Shown here in pieces: positions 32,001 through 38,651 of a stretch of DNA of 64,000 nt. The DNA lies in the IMG/VR virus record IMGVR_UViG_3300028653_000016, positions 1 through 64,000 of that record; one strand, written 5' to 3'. How positions within the stretch are numbered: position 1 is the first letter of the stretch; each line of letters opens with the position of its first letter. The translations under genes and the position numbers were made by a program. The notes below the pieces were generated by a model. That model did no database searches. It saw nothing but the letters and a program-made list of their open reading frames with translations, and was not told the origin of the DNA. Origin of the DNA: a virus.

Positions 32001-32207
32001 ATCCCATAAACCAAGCTGTACCCGAATCTCTTGAGGGATTTCCTTGCTAAGCCATACATTCTTATATTGCCCAAGCACCTTATAATAAGCTTGGCAAAAT
32101 CTTTCAAATTCGTATCCATCCATTCCAGGAACATTTCCCTGTGGAAGTGTAGCTAAATAAGAATAGTACGAATCCCAAGTAGGTTCAATCTTAGTTAAAT
32201 TTTCCAT
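29085..32207 (-). CDS. Nuclease-helicase with C-terminal homing-endonuclease-type zinc fingers
   Basis: 1040 residues. About 1-170 form a PD-(D/E)xK nuclease-like domain (HGIDLVLEDF, AIQCKFH). The SF2 helicase follows: VPCGWGKSLEA, VFDEAHKT, TATP, GIDVPNIDLVMF and QAAGRAMR. Residues about 690-860 look like helicase-associated repeats. From residue 867 come two finger modules (KVFGRLTV, CKCDCG, QSCGC; then TRFEKLVI, VKCDCG, KSCGC) and an AP2-like end (YTFIITLEGKTH, FRTKEEAIEY). Such modules belong to HNH homing nucleases, so the tail looks like a gene fusion. The mRNA appears leaderless. A defence-like or DNA-processing role is possible. Confidence 0.78.
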   Translation of the reverse strand: MENLTKIEPTWDSYYSYLATLPQGNVPGMDGYEFERFCQAYYKVLGQYKNVWLSKEIPQEIRVQLGLWDKGDHGIDLVLEDFQGKLSAIQCKFHRDQQGSLDWNGDKLGNLFLEGEKADYRIIFTNVAGISEYTEKFDKWEFVGFETVATIETEVFGQILALLDEKVSEVVRAPKKPRPDQLEALNAILAGFREGDKGQLLVPCGWGKSLEALWVYEEGKFDRALILVPSLSLLKQTKNVWNANRKDLSVPYLCICSEYDIDKEAEDGTKVYKKSEDDAEIRLHSVDSRVTTDVKVVKDFLKNNPKAIVYSTYQSFHVLEKLVKGKKALPFGLTVFDEAHKTVGESKRAFTLPLDIKLNLGKRLFQTATPKVYKDGVKTSQVLKGFQVFDMADEKVYGKPFYKMSFRQAIDLKLLAPYKIVITGLTDEDLQKLIKDRTYGHTKDGSLLNFETAANHIALNKVMAEYHAKHAITFHSTISNAKAFQKDHAAISGFGGQVVHVNGEQSASERLGTMNTFKASQDAIMTNARCLTEGIDVPNIDLVMFCDPKKSKIDIVQAAGRAMRIDKNNPDKQAVILLPVYFKDTATMESEIDESVFKDVKAILNALQDVDEVLMAEINALKTGDGKRKVTPDSRGSSGAKEEKILEISTYIPSMEDKIFTVVRESIYQNSDGNKQRIRDWITKHIYKGQHYLPSRHIEDTEEYQLAVLLTNYTIDSDSNKSYDSIFAQEMAPYKRLIDLELNEKFLQAKEFCDKVGYRPYSRKKDEKEIAEFMHAVLQKSICTEKPEYFEYFSKIPSRRDFVFNSNLKKLEQFCEINKYLPSQISPNSEERFLAHFYQILNFRKHPSFSAFQKFPTTKTFFKQTDLIGKVFGRLTVEKLNNIDEKGQYTWVCKCDCGNTKIVRRSILESGGTQSCGCIRKSDGLEIGTRFEKLVILNREGFNKYNTILYRVKCDCGTEKVVDEQSLLRGHTKSCGCFNRELQRKISIEKSPLHHLGHRKNDDSYTFIITLEGKTHRKYFRTKEEAIEYRDKFMKENGLL

Positions 32208-32212
32208 ACTTC

Positions 32213-32241
32213 AGTATAACATACTTATCTAGTCTTGTCAA
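32213..32241 (-). promoter_or_regulatory. Promoter giving a leaderless helicase mRNA
   Basis: TTGACA (32241-32236), a 17-base spacer ending in TGT, and TATACT (32218-32213), preceded by AAATATCCC. Only five bases (GAAGT) separate the -10 from the ATG at 32207, so the transcript should begin at or near the start codon. Confidence 0.75.
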
Positions 32242-33407
32242 GGGATATTTTTCACCTCTAGGTAAGGAATAAAGGGTAGACACATCAATGTTGTCAAACC
32301 TGAAATAATAATCAACCCATTATACCCAAATAAAGCAAAACACTTTGCCCCTACTATATTTGAAAAGAAAGAAGCACAATTAACAAGTGAGCATAACAAA
32401 GCATAAGTTGTTGCTTCCGTTTTTTCTGGGCAAGTCATGGCCATGAGATTTAGCATAGTTAAATGAACAAATTGCGTAGCGATCCCAAAAATAATAGCAT
32501 ACCATAAAATCGTAGTAGGAGTTAAATACAAGTAAGCAAAAGTTCCAATTGCACTTATAAGTGTTCCATAGTATAACCAACGTTTCATATCAATATTTTT
32601 ACTCACTTTAAAGTATACTATAGCCCCCACAATTCCACAAGCAGATCCAATAGTATCTAACCAACCGATATACACTTTCGACATGTGCAGACCATTTAAC
32701 ATTTTATCTAGCAAAGGAGTTCCAAAAGAAGGACTAAACCAAAGGAAAAATAGAAATAAACTGCAAAGAAGAATCTGTTTATTTTTTAATTTTGCTAAAA
32801 AATCCTTAATTATAGGCCCAACTGCCTTTTTAGTCTTTTCAGATTTCACTTCAGGGTATCTAAGAGCCATTATAGCGATTAGAATAGGGAAAATAGCGAG
32901 AATTATATAAGCAAGATGGTAAGAAGCCTTTTCTGCGATATAACCTCCAGAAACGCCTGTAAGAACGCTTCCAACGCCTAAAGCAGCCCATGTCACAGAT
33001 TGAAAGCGGCCAGTTGTACCATCTTTATTACCTGCTTCAATTCCCATGCCATTTACAGCTACATTTCCACCTGCTTCCCCAATAGATCCAACAATCATTA
33101 AGCCAATTAAAACAGACAAGGAAATAAAAGGAGATACACCAATAACAAGAAATGCGAGAGTGCCTAAAATGGCAAATAAAACAACATAGCTTTTCCTACG
33201 GTAGCCAAAGATACTTATAGAATCACTAAGAATCCCCCACACTGGTTTTATCATCCAAGGTATATTGGCTAAAGCCCCAAGCATCATGATTTGGGATACC
33301 GAAATCCCAAGGGTCTCCCTTAAAAAACAAAAAAGAGGCAGAGAAGCAAGCCCTCCAATCCCCTGATTAAAAAATACGAGAATAGCTAAGACGTATAGAA
33401 AATTCAT
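32238..33407 (-). CDS. BT1-type folate/biopterin transporter-like MFS protein
   Basis: 389 residues with 11-12 membrane helices. The segment PWMIKPVWGILSDSISIFGYRRKSY is the signature of the BT1 folate-biopterin transporter family, a branch of the MFS. Loop charges and the central cytoplasmic loop (SEKTKKAVGPIIKDFLAKLK) fit a two-bundle MFS. It would import a pterin, folate or amino-acid-like substrate. I know of no standard phage role for BT1 proteins; folate supply for thymidylate synthesis is an attractive idea. The stop overlaps the next promoter's -35. Confidence 0.8.
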   Translation of the reverse strand: MNFLYVLAILVFFNQGIGGLASLPLFCFLRETLGISVSQIMMLGALANIPWMIKPVWGILSDSISIFGYRRKSYVVLFAILGTLAFLVIGVSPFISLSVLIGLMIVGSIGEAGGNVAVNGMGIEAGNKDGTTGRFQSVTWAALGVGSVLTGVSGGYIAEKASYHLAYIILAIFPILIAIMALRYPEVKSEKTKKAVGPIIKDFLAKLKNKQILLCSLFLFFLWFSPSFGTPLLDKMLNGLHMSKVYIGWLDTIGSACGIVGAIVYFKVSKNIDMKRWLYYGTLISAIGTFAYLYLTPTTILWYAIIFGIATQFVHLTMLNLMAMTCPEKTEATTYALLCSLVNCASFFSNIVGAKCFALFGYNGLIIISGLTTLMCLPFIPYLEVKNIP

Positions 33408-33595
33408 TTACTCATTTCTTCTAAATACTTTAAATTATCACCTTTAAAATTATGATAATTTGTTTCACGATCTCTATGAGTTTGCTCAAAACATTCCTCA
33501 CACCAAAAATCTACATTAAAATATCGCTTATGAATATTATCGTGATGCTTAGATAACAAATGACCGCAGAGACAAGGGTATTCTAAATTAGTCAT
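33404..33595 (-). CDS. Small zinc protein, NLxYLE family
   Basis: 63 residues with CLCGHLLSKHH, CEECFEQTH, HNF and DNLKYLE. It overlaps the transporter gene by four bases. No ribosome site is seen before its ATG, where the sequence is AACAAATTT; it may depend on read-through from the upstream gene or be poorly expressed. Confidence 0.7.
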   Translation of the reverse strand: MTNLEYPCLCGHLLSKHHDNIHKRYFNVDFWCEECFEQTHRDRETNYHNFKGDNLKYLEEMSK

Positions 33596-33656
33596 AAATT
33601 TGTTGGGGTTTTTAAAGAGACCCCTAAACTCTAGTCACCAGGACGGGCAACATCTG

Positions 33657-33824
33657 TCAGCCTCCGAAGGATCTTTTATGCTTTCTATAATATCTAACTG
33701 CAAAAATCAATCCCAATATAGCGTACCCAATCAAAAGATTTACCAATTTGACCTGAGCTGTCATATTGAACAAGCCATGAGAAACATGCACTTCTAAAAA
33801 ACTACTCTGCCTTTCTATTCTCAT
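33657..33824 (-). CDS. Small membrane protein, 55 aa
   Basis: Start at 33824 with GGGAA nine bases upstream, overlapping the previous gene by 23 bases. The product has one membrane helix (VNLLIGYAILGLIFAV) followed by a strongly basic end (RYYRKHKRSFGG), so the C-terminus should be cytoplasmic. No family recognised. Other in-frame starts are possible. Confidence 0.5.
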   Translation of the reverse strand: MRIERQSSFLEVHVSHGLFNMTAQVKLVNLLIGYAILGLIFAVRYYRKHKRSFGG

Positions 33825-33969
33825 ACTGTTCCCAGAATCCCTTTGCAAAATTCTCATCATAGATGACATCCGTTGGATCTGTCAATCTTGAGATAAGAGC
33901 AGCAATATGGTCCTGAGTAGGAACCTTTTCCCGTTTATCGAGCAACACTTTCTTCAGTAGCTTCTTCAT
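33802..33969 (-). CDS. Hypothetical protein, 55 aa
   Basis: ATG preceded by AAGGAG. The product (MKKLLKKVLLDKREK at the start) is a small helical protein ending in FAKGFWEQYENRKAE. No motif recognised. It is the first in a run of small genes that follow the 74-aa gene at 33988-34212. Confidence 0.55.
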   Translation of the reverse strand: MKKLLKKVLLDKREKVPTQDHIAALISRLTDPTDVIYDENFAKGFWEQYENRKAE

Positions 33970-33987
33970 TTGATGTCATCTCCTTTT

Positions 33988-34212
33988 TTATGGTGCCTCT
34001 GACTCTAACATGTAACCGCAATCTTCCAAAGTATCTCTTGACAAGGTACTCCCAATAATATGCCTAGATCCTATTGGTTTTGTCAAAGTATATAATGCAA
34101 AATCTGGATAATTATTAATACCCACTTCCTGAATTCCCTCAAATATAACAAATTGATCCTGCTGATTCGGTACAATACTCTTAGCTAGAAATCGATCTCC
34201 TCGATTTGGCAT
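33988..34212 (-). CDS. Hypothetical protein, 74 aa
   Basis: Beta-rich protein starting MPNRGDRFLAKSIVPN and containing YTLTKPIGSRHIIGS. No membrane segment, Cys cluster or known motif. It lies two bases downstream of the small membrane protein gene at 34215. Confidence 0.55.
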   Translation of the reverse strand: MPNRGDRFLAKSIVPNQQDQFVIFEGIQEVGINNYPDFALYTLTKPIGSRHIIGSTLSRDTLEDCGYMLESEAP

Positions 34213-34214
34213 AA

Positions 34215-34367
34215 TTATTCCCCCACCCCAGAATTACCTTCTGGATAGTAGCTTGCTGTGACACTATTCACATTTGCAACAAACACTTTAGCTACAGATA
34301 AAGTGATTGCCACAAACCCTCCCACGACCACTGCCAAGAACAATACAAGCAATAATTTCTCTCTCAT
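34215..34367 (-). CDS. Small single-helix membrane protein, 50 aa
   Basis: The ATG overlaps the stop of the exported protein gene (TAATG). A hydrophobic segment (LLLVLFLAVVVGGFVAITL, residues 5-23) follows a short charged N-terminus, and the rest is polar, so the C-terminus probably faces the periplasm. It could be a membrane anchor or part of a lysis or envelope system, but there is no direct evidence. Confidence 0.6.
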   Translation of the reverse strand: MREKLLLVLFLAVVVGGFVAITLSVAKVFVANVNSVTASYYPEGNSGVGE

Positions 34368-34702
34368 TACACACTCCTTAGAACAACAATAGTAACATCT
34401 ACTATCCGTCGAATATCATAAGCCTCATCAGACAAAAATCCCCACCTTGAATTCAAAGGATGAATCCATAGAGCATCACTATGAGGATAGTACCCAACCA
34501 AAGTACCTTTTACAGATGTCCCATCTTTCAGAAACACTTCAATCGTTGTACCTGTAGGAATCTTCTCCACCTTAGCCTCTAGCAGCTGAATATAAACCAT
34601 CGTAAATTCTCTCATGAGATGCTGGTAACTCTCTTCAGCATATAAAGGAGAGAGCAGCCCAATAAGAACTAATGAAAGAATTAATCGTCTCACTTTGTCC
34701 AT
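34367..34702 (-). CDS. Exported protein with LSm-like beta barrel, 111 aa
   Basis: A clear signal peptide (MDKVRRLILSLVLIGLLSPLYA, with cleavage expected after YA) is followed by about 88 residues. The middle (TIEVFLKDGTSVKGTLVGYY) resembles the Sm1 part of an LSm-type barrel. It lies in a cluster with two membrane proteins and the adhesin gene, so an envelope function in the infected cell is likely. Target unknown. Confidence 0.65.
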   Translation of the reverse strand: MDKVRRLILSLVLIGLLSPLYAEESYQHLMREFTMVYIQLLEAKVEKIPTGTTIEVFLKDGTSVKGTLVGYYPHSDALWIHPLNSRWGFLSDEAYDIRRIVDVTIVVLRSV

Positions 34703-34869
34703 CCATTATCGATCAGATGCTCAGCCAGTTCCCAAATATAAGAAGGAGCACTATTAACATCCCATTCAGGAAGTCCTGTAAGGTCTGAAATTAATTGCTC
34801 TTTCAAAGAATGTTTTGTAGCGACGGTCCCAAAATCCTCTTGAGTAAAATCTACTTTTGTTTTCTTCAT
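34690..34869 (-). CDS. Hypothetical protein, 59 aa
   Basis: The ATG has GGAGAATAAG upstream and the gene ends inside the start of the exported protein gene (13-base overlap). The sequence (TQEDFGTVATKHSLKEQL, APSYIWELAEHLIDN) is helical and soluble. No family recognised. Confidence 0.55.
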   Translation of the reverse strand: MKKTKVDFTQEDFGTVATKHSLKEQLISDLTGLPEWDVNSAPSYIWELAEHLIDNGWTK

Positions 34870-34870
34870 C

Positions 34871-35107
34871 TTATTCTCCTCTCAATTCTTGACTTATTCG
34901 CAGATTAGCAACCGCTTTAGCAAACAATTCTGTATACATAGCATGAAACTTTTCTTCAGCTTTTTCAACTTTCTGTTCTAATGTTTCAAGAACTTCAACA
35001 GCAGGAACAATTTCATTTACTCCAAAGAAATGCTGCACTCCAAGCCTCGCTTCACCCTTTGCCACAATCCTAGCCTTCGCTGCTGCTGTATACGGTTGTC
35101 TTACCAT
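34871..35107 (-). CDS. Hypothetical helical protein, 78 aa
   Basis: N-terminal basic stretch (AAAKARIVAKGEARLG) and a long helix (VLETLEQKVEKAEEKFHAMY) with heptad character. No family recognised. It follows the zinc-protein gene at 35130 and starts after GGGAGG. Confidence 0.55.
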   Translation of the reverse strand: MVRQPYTAAAKARIVAKGEARLGVQHFFGVNEIVPAVEVLETLEQKVEKAEEKFHAMYTELFAKAVANLRISQELRGE

Positions 35108-35129
35108 GTTATAACCCTCCCTTGAGCTA

Positions 35130-35315
35130 TTAATAGCCTCTAATTATCTGAAGATTGACATACTCACGACTTTCAATGTACCTAGCTTTATACTGCCAAC
35201 AGTCACAAGCTTTCTGATTCAATTCACACCATAGAGGAGCAAATTTGTTATCATGAGCGTGATTGGCTCTTGGATGCCCACATTCACACGAATTATCATT
35301 TATGAGAAAGCTCAT
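35130..35315 (-). CDS. Small CxCGH zinc protein, 61 aa
   Basis: First gene after the promoter at 35337-35365, with GGGAGGATT upstream. It has CECGHPRANHAHD, a middle Cys and CDCWQYKARY, then VNLQII at the place of the NLxYLE tail. A diverged member of the expanded family. Confidence 0.65.
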   Translation of the reverse strand: MSFLINDNSCECGHPRANHAHDNKFAPLWCELNQKACDCWQYKARYIESREYVNLQIIRGY

Positions 35316-35336
35316 TGGTGAATCCTCCCTACAGCT

Positions 35337-35365
35337 AGTATAGCATACTTATCTAGTAAAGTCAA
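35337..35365 (-). promoter_or_regulatory. Promoter of the recurrent phage type
   Basis: TTGACT (35365-35360), a 17-base spacer ending in TGC, and TATACT (35342-35337), preceded by AAAATAGCCC. The 22-base leader before the ATG has a normal ribosome site. Confidence 0.75.
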
Positions 35366-35376
35366 GGGCTATTTTT

Positions 35377-35429
35377 GAGACCTTATCCCTATTCTCAGTG
35401 CTGCCCCGCTGAGAACAGAGGAAAGTCTC
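35377..35429. terminator. Long imperfect hairpin after the adhesin gene
   Basis: Outer arms GAGAC/GTCTC and inner arms TTCTCAG/CTGAGAA enclose a 10-base loop, with partial pairing between. It begins three bases after the adhesin stop codon. A T-run follows only on the plus strand, so on the coding strand it is more likely an RNA-stabilising or processing hairpin than a classic terminator. Confidence 0.4.
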
Positions 35430-35431
35430 TT

Positions 35432-36817
35432 TTACTGATTAGCAATCTTATTTAAAACTCTCTCCAAGGCTTCAATCTGCTTCAATTGCTTCTCAAGTTG
35501 TGTTTCCTCGTAACTCTTGCCCAACTTGTATGTTAGACGCGCACCAAAGGCAAAGTTCCGATTATTAGACACGTCCCAAGTATCGAAGAAACCTACTGAA
35601 TACTTCTTTGCATCAAGAATACGAACATTCATATCAACCATAGCCTTAACCTGCTCCAATTTATCTACACGATTATCTAAATTAGCTACCTTACTATTGG
35701 TAGCATTAACCTGATTCTGCAGCCCTGCTTCAGCACCTTGGGCTCGTACTGTTTCGTTATTCAGACCAGTATACAGATTCCCAATGTTTGCTGTGTTATT
35801 ATTGACCTGGGTATTTGTCTGTGCAAGACCAACTGTATTTGCTTTAACTGCATTTGTAATGACACTATCATCTGTCATATTCTGAGTACCTGCAAGACTT
35901 GCATTCGTTGCTGTCAACCCTGTATTCAAAGTATTGATACTTTGTGTATTGGTATTGACCTGTGTATTAGTAGCTGCAAGACCAGTATTTAAATCATTAA
36001 TCTGTATTGTATGTTGATTAACAGTATTGCTTAATACACTTCCATCTGTTAAATTCTGAATACCCCTCTCCACACCTGTAGCTCTCACAGTTTCATTTGT
36101 AATGGCAACAGCATTAGCCTGATCTCCTGCAATTCTAGCACCCGTTTCAGTATTTAAGTTAGTGCCAAGTGTTGCAATATTCGACGTATTGGTATTCACT
36201 TGAGTATTGGTCTGAGTTAGATCATTAATCAAAGTTGTTTCAGCTCCTGTAGCTCGTAATGTTTCGTTTGTAATTGCTGTAGCATTATTTGTCACATTTA
36301 CATTCGTTGTAGCAAGGCCATTCTGTAAGGTACTGATATTACCTGTGTTTGTACCAATGTTTGTAGCATCTGTTGTCTCACGAGTATTCAATGATTGATT
36401 CGATAAAGCATTATACTGTGAAGTTGGAACCCAAACTGTCTGGGCAGACCTGGGATCTCCTTCTAGACCCATTATAGTAATAGGAGTATAAGATACATTT
36501 GTCGGCAATGGCGTACCATAGGGATTACTTCCATTATCTGCTGAAAACTTCACAGGAGCATTTGGATTATAATCTAGGGCCTGGGTATACCCCATCGTAG
36601 CCAAAAGATTCTTCTCAGCTAGTTCACCTATGAAATCATTGGTCCCTAAATTCTGAGTAGGTGTAATAAACTCAGAAATTGTGGACTTATCTCCTGTTGA
36701 ATTAACAATGAGATCAGTTGATTGACTATATGTTTGGGAACCCCAATTATAATAATCAGCAAATCCATTCACCGATATCAAACTAACGACAGCAACCAAT
36801 GCAAGTAACTTTTTCAT
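35432..36817 (-). CDS. Secreted trimeric-adhesin-like coiled-coil protein
   Basis: 461 residues. A signal peptide (MKKLLALVAVVSLISVNGFA) is followed by a unique head of about 120 residues. About 240 residues of Asn/Thr-rich repeats come next (TNTQVNTNT, INTLNTGL, with NETVRA-type blocks), with the heptad spacing of trimeric autotransporter stalks. The C-terminus (DNRVDKLEQVKAM, then alternating strands YSVGFFD, FAFGARLTYKLG) resembles a YadA-type membrane anchor plus a final helix. It has its own promoter and is far from the tail genes. It may be shown on the infected or lysogenic cell surface; a virion fibre is the alternative. Confidence 0.65.
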   Translation of the reverse strand: MKKLLALVAVVSLISVNGFADYYNWGSQTYSQSTDLIVNSTGDKSTISEFITPTQNLGTNDFIGELAEKNLLATMGYTQALDYNPNAPVKFSADNGSNPYGTPLPTNVSYTPITIMGLEGDPRSAQTVWVPTSQYNALSNQSLNTRETTDATNIGTNTGNISTLQNGLATTNVNVTNNATAITNETLRATGAETTLINDLTQTNTQVNTNTSNIATLGTNLNTETGARIAGDQANAVAITNETVRATGVERGIQNLTDGSVLSNTVNQHTIQINDLNTGLAATNTQVNTNTQSINTLNTGLTATNASLAGTQNMTDDSVITNAVKANTVGLAQTNTQVNNNTANIGNLYTGLNNETVRAQGAEAGLQNQVNATNSKVANLDNRVDKLEQVKAMVDMNVRILDAKKYSVGFFDTWDVSNNRNFAFGARLTYKLGKSYEETQLEKQLKQIEALERVLNKIANQ

Positions 36818-36832
36818 TTTATCATCTCCTAT

Positions 36833-36853
36833 TATTTATTTATTTATTTATTT
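36833..36853. repeat. TTTA simple repeat in the adhesin leader
   Basis: About five tandem 4-base units in the 5' leader, between the -10 box and the GGAG ribosome site. Such repeats can slip and change leader length. Here that would alter the distance from promoter to ribosome site, not the reading frame. Confidence 0.6.
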
Positions 36854-36868
36854 AGCATCTTCAAATTA

Positions 36869-36897
36869 AGTCTATCAGACAATTGCCATCTTGTCAA
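36869..36897 (-). promoter_or_regulatory. Promoter of the adhesin gene
   Basis: TTGACA (36897-36892), a 17-base spacer ending in TGA, and TAGACT (36874-36869). The leader to the ATG at 36817 is about 50 bases and contains the TTTA repeat. Confidence 0.75.
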
Positions 36898-36902
36898 GGA
36901 CT

Positions 36903-37775
36903 TTATAGATCATTCTCGTTTCGGAATCCAATAAACACTGGAAACCTGGGAGCCTCTTTAGCTCCAGATGCCTGACTTTTATACTTGACCAGCAGCTTTG
37001 AATACTTATCTTTATTGTCCCAAATCTCCTGCCGCAAAGCATCGTCATAACCAGTTCCAATCTTAAACTCAACCTGGGTCTTTACATCCCTCACCCTCAG
37101 CGCACCAAGCGTACCAGTCTTAACCATGTTCTCCTGGTGAGAGGATCGTTTCGTATGCCCCAACAGATCCGTAGTAGCTTCATTAGCGTTATGTTCTCGC
37201 TCTTCAAAGTCTATAATTGCTGCCTCGCTATCGGTAAAGCGTTTGATCTTCTGCAGATAACCCTCACGAGAAGTAGAGCGTCCACACTTGTAAGGGCTAT
37301 TAGGAGTCCGAATCATCACACCTTCATAGCCTTCACCAACGCATTTGTTCTCATAGGCCAACAGGGTAGACAGATCGTTAATCACCTTTGGCAGCAGCTT
37401 CACGCAGAAAGAAGGGAGAGGCAGCTTATCTAATTCAGCCATCCGTTCATTATAAGGTTTGCCTAATTCATCTGAAACATAATCAAAGACGTAGTAGCGG
37501 AAATCAGGTTCTCCATCTCCACTCATCACAGCTGAGGATACTTCATTAAACTTTTTCCCTTCAAGGATAAGCTCACCATCCAGGCCATCGGGAAGAGGGT
37601 ACATCTGCTCTCTAATATAGGAGTTTTGAATAGGCTTGAAGTTACGTGATACAGCTTGCCCATTTTGAATAAGGCAGCGTATGCCGTCCAGTTTAGGGGT
37701 AGCAAGCACAGGAAACACAATGGAATCCATTCCTTCAAGGGTACAGGCCAACATTGGTTTAGTGATTTTATTCAT
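36903..37775 (-). CDS. ATP-dependent DNA ligase
   Basis: 290 residues. The adenylation motif I is PKLDGIRC, followed by SRNFKPI (motif Ia), DGELILEG (motif III), EGYEGVMIR (motif IV) and YLQKIKRF (motif V). The C-terminal OB domain has GTLGALRV and VEFKIGTG. The short single-chain form is like T7 ligase. It seals nicks in phage DNA. The promoter is only five bases from the ATG, so the mRNA is probably leaderless. Confidence 0.9.
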   Translation of the reverse strand: MNKITKPMLACTLEGMDSIVFPVLATPKLDGIRCLIQNGQAVSRNFKPIQNSYIREQMYPLPDGLDGELILEGKKFNEVSSAVMSGDGEPDFRYYVFDYVSDELGKPYNERMAELDKLPLPSFCVKLLPKVINDLSTLLAYENKCVGEGYEGVMIRTPNSPYKCGRSTSREGYLQKIKRFTDSEAAIIDFEEREHNANEATTDLLGHTKRSSHQENMVKTGTLGALRVRDVKTQVEFKIGTGYDDALRQEIWDNKDKYSKLLVKYKSQASGAKEAPRFPVFIGFRNENDL

Positions 37776-37780
37776 ATTTA

Positions 37781-37809
37781 AGTCTATCAGATAAATAACA
37801 ATCTGTCAA
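37781..37809 (-). promoter_or_regulatory. Promoter giving a leaderless ligase mRNA
   Basis: TTGACA (37809-37804), a 17-base spacer ending in TGA, and TAGACT (37786-37781). TAAAT (five bases) separates the -10 from the ATG at 37775. No ribosome site is possible in that space. Confidence 0.75.
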
Positions 37810-37810
37810 G

Positions 37811-37828
37811 AGTTATTTTAAAATAACT
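37811..37828. promoter_or_regulatory. Perfect 18-base palindrome upstream of the ligase promoter
   Basis: AGTTATTTTAAAATAACT is its own reverse complement and ends one base before the -35 box. It could be an activator or repressor site, or an AT-rich UP element that is palindromic by chance. The rest of 37829-37904 is AT-rich without a gene. Confidence 0.4.
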
Positions 37829-37904
37829 ACAATTGTATATAATTTCAGTCTAGATTATATGCTAAAGTATATAATCCTATCCTATTTTGATATGTTTTAG
37901 CATA

Positions 37905-38204
37905 TCATTTCTTAGGGAAATTTGGATCACTGCAGCAGCCATCACAACCGTGAATACCTCTGCTATGCCCTATATAATGAGGACAGGAATATTCAGGACC
38001 GTCTGACATTCTCTGGAAAGGCCAATTCCAAGGCTTATCTTTCTTCTTGGATTTCTTTATTAATCCCTTATCCTCAGCTTTTTCCTCAAGTAAAGACAAA
38101 TTATCCGATTCAAACGTATGATTAGCATTCTCTTGGCAATACATGCAAATAGGCCATGCCCCAATTAAATGCTTACTCTTGTAATGGCCACATTTACAAA
38201 TCAC
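37905..38204 (-). CDS. Small zinc protein, NLxYLE family, with C-terminal extension
   Basis: 99 residues. The first part has CKCGHYKSKH, CMYCQ and DNLSLLE. A Lys-rich linker then leads to a second Cys/His cluster (CPHYIGHSRGIHGCDGCC), so it may bind two zinc ions. It is the last of three tandem members (with 38201-38467 and 38451-38651). Confidence 0.68.
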   Translation of the reverse strand: MICKCGHYKSKHLIGAWPICMYCQENANHTFESDNLSLLEEKAEDKGLIKKSKKKDKPWNWPFQRMSDGPEYSCPHYIGHSRGIHGCDGCCSDPNFPKK

Positions 38205-38467
38205 TTTCTCTTCTCCTTAGCTTTCTCTTCCAAATATCTCAAATTGTCTCTCTTGAAAGATTCACAATTGCATTGGGTACATTTCCATTCTTCCTGTGTA
38301 CCTTCCGAAAGGTACTTTTTCCAAAATTTCTCTCTATCTACCATGCTAGATTCTTTATACCCTTCAAGCTGCTTATCCAGCCTATCCCAAGCCTTTTTAC
38401 CCATCTCAGTATGCTGAGTATTTGAATGGCCACAAATACAAAAAGATTTTTCAATCTCTGGATTCAC
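38201..38467 (-). CDS. Small zinc protein, NLxYLE family
   Basis: 88 residues: CICGHSNTQHT, a long charged middle helix (DRLDKQLEGYKE, DREKFWKKYL), CTQCNCESF and DNLRYLE. The spacer between Cys pairs is the longest in the family. Overlaps both tandem neighbours. Confidence 0.7.
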   Translation of the reverse strand: MNPEIEKSFCICGHSNTQHTEMGKKAWDRLDKQLEGYKESSMVDREKFWKKYLSEGTQEEWKCTQCNCESFKRDNLRYLEEKAKEKRK

Positions 38468-38651
38468 TTAGTTGCTCCAAGTATTTAAGATTATCTGGCA
38501 CAAATTCATGGTACATGTAATCCACATTTATTAATTTAGGATGATCCTCCGTTGATAAAATATTCCAACATGAGGTACAATACATATCACTAGCATTATC
38601 ACACCTATGATATCTTCCTGTATGCCCACATATGCAAGGGAAATTATTCAA
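38451..38651 (-). CDS. Small zinc protein, NLxYLE family
   Basis: 66 residues: CICGHTGRYHRC, CTSCWN, an aromatic stretch (YMYHEF) and DNLKYLE followed by a short polar end. It follows the HNH endonuclease gene with a four-base overlap. Confidence 0.7.
   Translation of the reverse strand: MNNFPCICGHTGRYHRCDNASDMYCTSCWNILSTEDHPKLINVDYMYHEFVPDNLKYLEQLSESRD

Noticed and set aside
33600-33656. Terminator between 33657 and 33595
   Set aside because: A GGGGT/ACCCC pairing is possible but the stem is only about five bases and no T-run follows on the coding strand.
35700-36300. Repeated units in the adhesin as a possible CRISPR or other array
   Set aside because: They are in-frame heptad-like protein repeats (NTNTxNIxTL), not DNA repeats with spacers.
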